Of a stretch of DNA of 64,000 bases, positions 57,088 through 64,000 are shown piece by piece. The notes under the pieces are model-generated. The model did no database searches and was not told where the DNA came from. It worked only from the letters and a program-made list of their open reading frames with translations. Within the stretch, counting starts at the first letter, position 1, and every line of letters starts with the position of its first letter. The position numbers were made by a program, and so were the translations under genes. The DNA is from Chaetoderma sp. LZ-2023a (Eukaryota > Mollusca > Caudofoveata > Chaetodermatida > Chaetodermatidae), in assembly GCA_034401795.1 (NCBI GenBank), contig CM067373.1, positions 87,877,448-87,941,447 on the forward strand. Direction: 5' to 3'.

Positions 57088-57170
57088 GACTATTTTTGAA
57101 AATTTACCAGTGGAATGACTGGAACGATAAGCATGCCAGTCATTTTACTGGTAAATTTTCAAAAATAGTC
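57088..57170. repeat. Foldback repeat copy 3
   Basis: GACTATTTTTGAAAATTTAC mirrored by GTAAATTTTCAAAAATAGTC, with inner CAGTGGAATGACTGG / CCAGTCATTTTACTG: a ~35-bp stem around a 14-base centre. Best preserved of the three copies. Confidence 0.8.
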
Positions 57171-57555
57171 TTGATTTGACTGGAAGCCGTTTCTGCCTTC
57201 CAATAAAATTAATTTCAAATTTTTCACAGTTTTCTTGTATGGTTGCCTTGAAAATGAGATATGAGGAATTAGTTGGTGAAAGAGTTAATAAATATAACAG
57301 TTTTATTATTTGCAACATATTTTTGGATGTAAAACCATGGACGCAATCGCATTCTCGTTGCAGCGGCTTTGATTATCAATATGGTTATGAATACAACAAC
57401 TTTCTGGATAGCAACAGCTTTTATGGTACACTTCATTTTTCAGTACCTTTTATTTCAGTGTCAGAGTATATTTAGTTCAGTGGGCATCATACTAGGCCTG
57501 TATGGATTGGAATGCGGATGGAGAAACACCCACCCACCTGCGCCTGAATACAACC
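57171..57555. other. No gene recognised
   Basis: Open frames at 57176-57475 and 57369-57560 overlap but show no domain or codon pattern to support a gene. Confidence 0.3.
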
Positions 57556-57569
57556 AATAATAATAATAA

Positions 57570-57618
<49 letters not shown>

Positions 57619-57619
57619 T
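57556..57619 (+). repeat. (AAT)n microsatellite
   Basis: About 21 AAT units with one A insertion. Confidence 0.95.
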
Positions 57620-57796
57620 GTATTATATACTAATGATGTCAATGACGATGGCAATGTTAATGGCAATGTCAATGTTGATGGCGGCGATGACAATAACATC
57701 AGCAACGGCTGTCATGTAATCAGACCAATGCCGATCCTCACAGGATTATTGTGGTAATTCTCCATGGCATAGTAAGAATCATGATGATAACTTTGA

Positions 57797-57828
57797 AAAC
57801 AATTTGACTGAAAGTTGTTGCTACTCAT

Positions 57829-57880
<52 letters not shown>
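57797..57880 (+). repeat. AAACAATTTGACTGAAAG motif and (CAA)n run
   Basis: The motif at 57797-57820 ends in GTTGTTG; a (CAA)17 run follows at 57830-57880 and then TTCAATCAAAATATTTT, an inverted echo of the motif. The microsatellite may have expanded from the GTTGTTG/CAACAAC end of the repeat. Confidence 0.7.
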
Positions 57881-58657
57881 TTCAATCAAAATATTTTAAA
57901 AACAATTGCATGTAGTCTTGTGCTCTTTTTGGAGCCGGCTTCGCTTGAATTTTAGAATGAAACTTGCCTTGAAATTGTCACTACAGTGTTGACAAGTTTA
58001 TAGATATATCTCCCAGAAAGGATTGATTTATTCCTGACGTTAAGTTACATGAGGGATAATTGCTATTTGCTACTGGCCATGCCATTTAAATATTCAGCAT
58101 CATTCAACTGAATGCTGTTGCAGTTTTCACTATTACTGTTACTGATTTTGCTACCACTGGTGTTGCTGTTATTGCTGTCCAAAATTTGCAACATCTTTTT
58201 AATGCAACGTCATTCTGTCTGTAATAGTGCTCTGTTCCCAGCAGCTTTAAACGCAACAACGTTGTGAATGCAGAACAGTTCTGGTTACAAGAATTTTAAG
58301 AATGGCATATCTTATAGGTTAATTTAGCAACAGCTTTATTGGCGCAGGGGCTTTATCGGCTAGATAGAAAATGTTTAATGTGGCGCAACTGTTTCTATAT
58401 GTGGCAGTTTTTGTTATCAACAGTATTATGAGCATGGCAACCTTCTTGATACATCAGCGATCTGTTTACAACAGTTTTATGGTTGCAACAACTTACTGTC
58501 ATTTAATCAATATTAAGACACATACTTGCAGACAAAATGTTATTAAGCATAGTTTTATTACTGTTTATCATTAGCTGTCAGGCCGGATGAGAGCACCAAT
58601 GTGGCGGACAGTAAATTCAAGCTGATGTATAGAGCAGATAAGCCAATGCTCTTTCTA
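57881..58657. other. No gene recognised
   Basis: Unassigned sequence; reiterated GCAACA/GTTGC words but no coding support. Confidence 0.3.
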
Positions 58658-58658
58658 G

Positions 58659-58696
<38 letters not shown>

Positions 58697-58697
58697 G
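58658..58697 (+). repeat. (GTT)n microsatellite
   Basis: About 13 GTT units, in the opposite sense to the (CAA)n run at 57830. Confidence 0.95.
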
Positions 58698-58899
58698 AGT
58701 AAGGATAATCCTCCAATAGTTTGGAGCACACACAGCAGTGGTAAAAATTTGTTTTGTTAAAACTAGTAAAATTACTAGTGGAGGAGAAGACTAAGAGACG
58801 ATAGATAAATTGAAATAAATTGCAATAACATACAGAATTAAATAATCAGACAATTAAAACAGTCAAACACATGATTAAGATGATTATATACACATATAC

Positions 58900-61430
58900 A
58901 GATACATTACCATCAAACAACCATACTACATGAACCAGCGATATAGAATATGGATTACTATGACTAGAGGTTGGAAATGTAAGCTCTGCCACAGTGTATA
59001 CTGTAACACAATCTTCTGCTATGATTTTCAATATGGCAGAGCAAAGCATCGTCATTAGGAAGGAGACCAGAGTCTACTGGCATAGTGCAGTCTATGATAA
59101 GTTGAGTTAGACAGATTAAATTTGAGGCCATTAGATTCCATGTTGATATATCTAATGCGGAAATAATGAGCTGTTTGATTTATTTCAGGCTGGCAGTCCT
59201 ATATCTAAGCAGAGCAGGACATGAGGTAAGCATATGCATGTAGTCCTCATGGGCACTCTGACAAAGTTGACACATTGGGTCAACATTGAAATTACTAAAT
59301 CTATGGAGAGTCATTTGGACTAAGTATGTGCCACTTAAGAGACAAGATTTAACAAAGCATCTCTTTGCATCTTTGGTGTTGTTTAAGACTGTCTCAATTT
59401 ATATATGAACTTTGCCGAAAGTCAGTCTGGCAAAGTTAAGATACCCCAGAGTGCTTTTTTGACTACACTCGTCCTGAAGACTAGCAATCCATGTAGTTAC
59501 CATAGATTTCCAAGCCTCCTTCCCAGGCATGTGGTCAAGTAGTTGAGCTATAGGTGGAAGATAATATTGAGATAGAAGTTTGTCAGTATACCTGAACCAG
59601 CTTCTGGATGCACTGGATCCAATAGCTAACTGACGTAACATGTTGTCAGATTGGGAAGCATTTTGGCATCTTATAATATTACCAAGAAATGTTAGTTGTC
59701 GGCGATGTAGCTCGGCAGCCTAATACTGAGCAGAAGGAAAACTGCACATTTTGCTGTACGTGTGGGCAGAGACTGAATTATGCGCAGCATCTGCAGATGA
59801 AAACTCTCTAGGCATTTAAGGTGATTTTGCTGGAGTATAAATATCTCTATCCCATAAAGAAGGCGTGGTAGTATGTACATGTTAAATATTTTTAGCCTTA
59901 CTCTTGGTGCAAGGCCATTGGAGCTATGTAGTCCAGTTCCAGAGAGGCTATAGAATGTTCTTCTAGCCAGGGATATTCTGTTCTCAATATTGAGAGCTAT
60001 TTCATCTTTAGAGCTACGGATTAGACCGATATGGGTAGCCTGCGAAGATAGCAAAACTTCAGTGTCACCAGGATACCAGTCAGAGATCACTTCGTTATGG
60101 TATTTTGGCGAAGGCACACACAACACAGAGGTTTTATCAGGATGTATGAGAAACCGTTCCCTAGCTGAGTAGGTAAATGTGCAGTTCAACATACACTGTA
60201 ATTCACTTGCCGAGTTGCTGACCAGCTTCACATCATCAGCAATGGTAGGACATCCGGTGTAGTTAGTGCCAATGAATGAACCAATTTGTCCCTTTTCTAG
60301 CTGCACAAGTAAGTTGTTAATGCAGGTTTTATAGAGGCTATGAGACAAGATACAACCTTGACGAACTCTTTATAAGATGGGAAATGGTGGACTTAGGCAG
60401 TTTTTCCCACTTGACATTGGCTGTAAGTCCAGAGTACAGGAGATGGACAATTTGTAGGATATGCAAGTTGATACCCTGATCATATAGGTGGCATTTCAGG
60501 GACACATGGTCCACAACATCGAAAGCTTTTTGTGTGTCGAGGAAAGTCATGTATGTAGGGACATCTCTCTCCAACAAATCGTGAGTAGTCTCTGAGAGGG
60601 TAAGGCTTGCCATTAGTGGGGATAAGCCTTTGGTGAACCCATACTCGAGTTGATACTGACTCTTGCTGATTTCTAATGAGATTTAGAATCATGTGCTCAA
60701 ACACTTTTTCGAAAATGGAGACAACTGTGATGCCACGGTAGTTACTTGGAGTCATCGAGTCTTTGCCTTTCTTAAGAACTGGGGCAAGCACGCCTATCTT
60801 GAACAGTTCTGGAATTTGTTTAGAGGTCATAATGAGATTTACTAGATACACCGGAGGGGACGGGATGGGGGCTAATGCTATCCATAGCATAGGTCAAATG
60901 TTCAGCACTTAGACCACATTCATCAGCGGACTTGCATGTATGCAAATTACGTATTGATGACCTAATGCCATTTTCAGTAATTGTTAGACATAACTGTTCA
61001 TTGAAATGATATAATTCCTGTATTAATTGAAGGTTGGAGTCCAACTTGTCCATATGATGAGGGTTACAATGTGGGTAATTTGACGGAGCAGCAAGATGTT
61101 CATAGAAGCTGGCCAGAGATTGACACTGTTCAATGGGGTCATAGATAAAATGATAGATGGCCAGTGCTTTTACCATGCTATCTTGTGTGGTTAATAAGTT
61201 TGTGGAAACTGCTATTATTGCTATCTTGCATGATCTTATTGTAAAAGGAAGTCCTCTCACATGCTACTTTCTTGTGAAGTTGGGAACGGAGTCCTTTTTT
61301 CACATCTGTCTGTAAGTGGCAGATGGGATGGTCTGAACCGGGTTTGTCTAGATTCAGCTATTGAATGTAGAGTTGGTTGCCTTTGCTAAGGAGATTCTTA
61401 ACAGTTGAGGGAGGCCTTCCACTTGGGACC
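58900..61430 (-). pseudogene. LINE remnant (RT and C-terminal CCHC)
   Basis: Reading leftwards: linker (61260-60900, with SADECGLSAEHL), RT fingers (LVNLIMTSKQIPELFKIGVL, KGKDSMTPSNYRGITVV), DTQKAFDVVDHVSLKCHLY (60530), SLYKTCINNLL and PTIADDVKLVSN (~60250, second catalytic pair), thumb (ILPRLLYGIEI, AKCAVFLLLS), connector (59640-59400) and zinc tail CQLCQSAHEDYMHMLTSC (~59250). Same type as 51040-53410 and 9553-15577. Multiple frameshifts; endonuclease absent. Confidence 0.85.
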
Positions 61431-61960
61431 ATTGATCTTAACTTGTTTGCGTGGAACTGCTTTCTGGGCGGCTTCTATAGCAGAGCCTTCTGCACTGCAG
61501 CAGCAAGTGATTCCACATTTAGTGATTGAGTAACATTAGCAGTGTTAAGGTTATGTTGTATTGACCATGTGTACTCTGATAAATCAGCTTGTGCCCATAG
61601 TAGTCTGGATAAACAGGTAGGTAACTGTTTTGTACAGGGAAGGCGCTAAACTGACATAAGAATATTGCAAACAACTGGCACATGAGTAGACGTGTTAGAG
61701 TCATCATCCTCATCCTCATCCTCATCATCATCATCATCGTTGTCGTCGTTGTAGGTCAAAATACTCGCTTTTATAACTATTAGTCACTGTTTCCGGTGTA
61801 GGAACTTTCTGGTGACTTAATTGGCATGTACATCATATATACATATATACATAGATACATATTATACATATATAAACATTTACGCTAGTTCTAGACAGTA
61901 TGAGGCGCATGAAAAGCAAACACGTCCACCTATGCTAAAGTCATAGGAACAAAATAGGCT
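61431..61960. other. No gene; (TCATCC/TCA)n run at 61701-61745
   Basis: Flanking sequence of the LINE with a short imperfect TCATCCTCA/TCATCG microsatellite. Nothing else recognised. Confidence 0.4.
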
Positions 61961-63270
61961 ATACATTTTACTAGATACTGACAGGGCAATCCCTGCCAAT
62001 ATTGTATAAACGGCTGTTCACATCTGGATTTAAATATTGTATCCAAAGGAGAATTTTCCAACAGATTTGCCTAGATATGATTACACTGGCATCAAGCATG
62101 CACAGCTACAATAATTACTCAGGTGGTGAACTCTGATATATGACGGTGAACTCAGATTTATAAATACGGCCGGCTGATCCACTTGTTATACTGTGAAATA
62201 ATGACATGCTAACAGGGCAATCCATGTGGCTTAGTGCGAGATCAGCTTTGTTCCAGAACACCTATCTGAATCCTACATGAACTTAATGACAAGATTCATT
62301 TACTTATATAGGGCTAAAAATCAGGCCAGCTACAGTTGAACTTGTATACTTGATCAAGACGTTGGACGCGGTTTTCTTGAACAAATGGCAAATTCTATAT
62401 ACACATTTACACTATTACTAGACATTTACACAGTGCCTTGGAGCTACATGCCCACTTGTGCTTAATAACTAATACAAAATAAACTTTACATGCCACTGAG
62501 TACTGATAGACTTCCTTATACTGGTTAGGGTTATTATGCTGAGTATAATAGATCCAGTGGGGCCATCCCCACTTATAGATCTAGTGGGGCCATCGCCACT
62601 AAATTTGCATTGTGGCCAGCAGGATGCAAAGACAGCGATAGCATGATCATACACAATAGTGAAGACCAACAGGGGATTCCCTGCTAATTTGGATTATGGA
62701 CGAGCAGAACATGATCCTACAGAGTAACTCACTGGTAGGGCATTCGCTTCCAGTTTCGTGAACATGACTGTACTCCTGAGAGACTACATACTAGATCCAA
62801 ATGAGCTTTATCCAGCAGATTTTCCTAGCTGCTAATATACAATTTCAGAGACTTCATATAAGCTCATCTACAAGTGTTATATCAAGACAGTGACTCGGGT
62901 TAATAACGGTGAACTCGAAGGCTAAAACAGTGTCGGCTACAAATTGGGGTTGTCTACTTGATCAGGACAGTGGATTTAGTTGTGAACAAATGTCAGGGTA
63001 AATTTTCAGTATGCGGGAAGAGTTGGTGTTGCGATGTGATAATGGGCTGGCGGGGTTATGCCTGCCGGTTACCATAGATTAGATATGCCTCTGAAAGACG
63101 GCAATGAATCTGATGGCGCCATCCCCACCAGATATCTCGTGATCAGCTGAATGTGTAAATACAATGGGATTTGGTTTCATGTGCTAGTATGCCTCTGGAA
63201 GATGGTAATGAATCAGATGGGGGCCATCCCCACCAGATTTCTCGTGATCAGTGTGAATACCTGTCGACTG
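61961..63270. repeat. Degenerate tandem duplications
   Basis: Clearest pair: a 73-bp block at 63086-63150 (ATATGCCTCTGAAAGACGGC ... CCATCCCCACCAGAT) repeated at 63188-63260 with ~85% identity. Older echoes: CAGGGCAATCCCTGCC (61981) and CAGGGGATTCCCTGC (62679); GGTGAACTC at 62113, 62142 and 62910; GTGGGGCCATCCCCAC (62557) and GTGGGGCCATCGCCAC (62583). This suggests an old larger duplication plus a recent local one. No gene supported. Confidence 0.55.
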
Positions 63271-63280
63271 CCGAACTATC

Positions 63281-64000
63281 TTATGTACGGTGGTAGTCCA
63301 CAAAAACAGTACTGTACAAATCACATGACCAGACCTTGTCAAGACGATTTTTGAAGCAATTCAAGGACGGTGCTTGAACTACGTCTTCCATAAGTGCATT
63401 CCAATAATTTAATACTCTATTACTGAAGAAATGAAGACGAAGGGATGAGTTACAGTGGCGCTTGATTAATTTGAGACTGTGCCCATGTGTTGCTTGAGAG
63501 GTATCTAATTCAAGGTCTGGAGGAGGAGTTTTATATTCACCATGTAGATATTTATATGTTTCGATCATATCACCACAGCGTCTCCGATATGCTAATAAAG
63601 TTAGCTTGAGAATGTGCAGCCCTAATGTGTAGGATAAATTGCTCATGTTAGTGGCTCGCCTTTGGACCTTTTCAATTTGATTGCAGTCATTGACATAACG
63701 AGGACACCAAACAGAATTTGCATACTCTAGCAGGGGTTGATTGTACCATAGATTTATACAATAGACAGAATATTTCATTATCAAAAATAACGGAAAGTTC
63801 GTCGAATTAATCCTACCATCTGATTTGCCTTGTTGACAGCCTTTAATACTTGTTCATGAAATTTCAGCTCTGTGTCTATGTGAACACCTAAATCTTTCTA
63901 GAGTGGTGATTCCTTGAGCTCTACTACAGTCCCATCTGAAGATGATATTGTATATGTGTACTTAGATTCTTTTGGTTTAATCTGTAAATTCAAAAGAAGT
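63281..64000 (-). pseudogene. CR1-like LINE RT, C-terminal part, runs off the window
   Basis: From the right edge leftwards: IKPKESKYTYTI, a stop, KDLGVHIDTELKFHEQVLKA, ANQMVGLIRRTF, then the open frame 63784-63281 with LLEYANSVWCPRYVND, KVQRRATNMSNLSYTLG, AYRRRCGDMIETYKYLHG and NRVLNYWNALMEDVVQAPSL. This is the RT thumb and C-terminal end. The catalytic part would lie beyond 64000. Confidence 0.85.

Noticed and set aside
57176..57560. Two overlapping ORFs as a possible small host gene
   Set aside because: No domain, no start context and they run into an (AAT)n microsatellite; not supported.

Overview
This window looks like repeat-rich nuclear DNA from a marine invertebrate. A mollusc is my best guess, inferred from the kinds of dispersed repeats and LINEs present, which I could not check by search. 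No bacterial, CRISPR or tRNA/rRNA feature was found. Nearly all recognisable protein sequence belongs to transposable elements in various stages of decay. The only host-gene signal I can support is one exon: 8862-9044 on the minus strand reads as the first exon of a WDR43/UTP5-type WD40 protein, with an ATG, a WD repeat and a GTACGT splice donor. The rest of that gene would lie to the left, so a 4.66-kb DNA transposon (2521-7177) and an inverted-repeat element (8333-8669) would sit in its first intron.

Layout. 1-2520: dispersed repeat and unassigned DNA. 2521-7177: DNA transposon with 15-bp terminal inverted repeats, a broken DDE-like transposase, reiterated palindromic GTCCCGTACGACAT motifs near both ends and a large internal palindrome. 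7199-8669: two short repeats. 8862-9044: WDR43-like exon with an NRF1-like site upstream. 9540-15626: LINE whose endonuclease frame runs upstream into a Gln/Ser-rich tandem repeat, and whose C-terminal part is split by a roughly 1.5-kb insertion resembling a minus-strand LTR. 16121-19160: second LINE, microsatellite, LINE tail. 19472-20717: minus-strand LINE end and a minus-strand fragment of the long LTR described next.

20718-44250 is the most interesting region. A very large Gypsy-type (Metaviridae-like) retroelement has LTRs of about 3.1 kb (20718-23784) and 3.2 kb (35568-38802), each TGTAG...CTACA. Each is followed two bases later by a primer-binding site matching the 3' end of tRNA-Lys. 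Internal region A (23785-35567) encodes Gag with a PPPY motif and a CCHC knuckle, a second CCHC knuckle, protease (DTGAS), RT, a deleted RNase H and a D,D35E integrase. Beyond pol are two small ORFs and then a separate-looking unit: a CRE/TATA promoter resembling the LTR promoter, a 432-codon frame interrupted only by two TAG codons, and a poly(A) signal. A LINE fragment with a target-site duplication has landed in this unit. The second LTR has a polypurine tract on its left and a primer-binding site on its right, followed by a second internal region B (38805-44250). The arrangement is LTR-internal A-LTR-internal B, with B cut off by satellite DNA.

44397-50836: two complex tandem arrays. The first has a ~628-bp higher-order unit that appears to be built of ~210-bp subunits; the second has ~310-330-bp units. 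Both end in perfect or near-perfect hairpins next to TAA-rich sequence. 51040-64000: three minus-strand LINE remnants plus a LINE end fragment, foldback elements, a 456-bp palindrome, a recurring motif related to AAACAATTTGACTGAAAG and several microsatellites. None of the retroelement genes looks intact: stops, frameshifts, deletions and, in copy B, a changed catalytic Asp in RT are visible.
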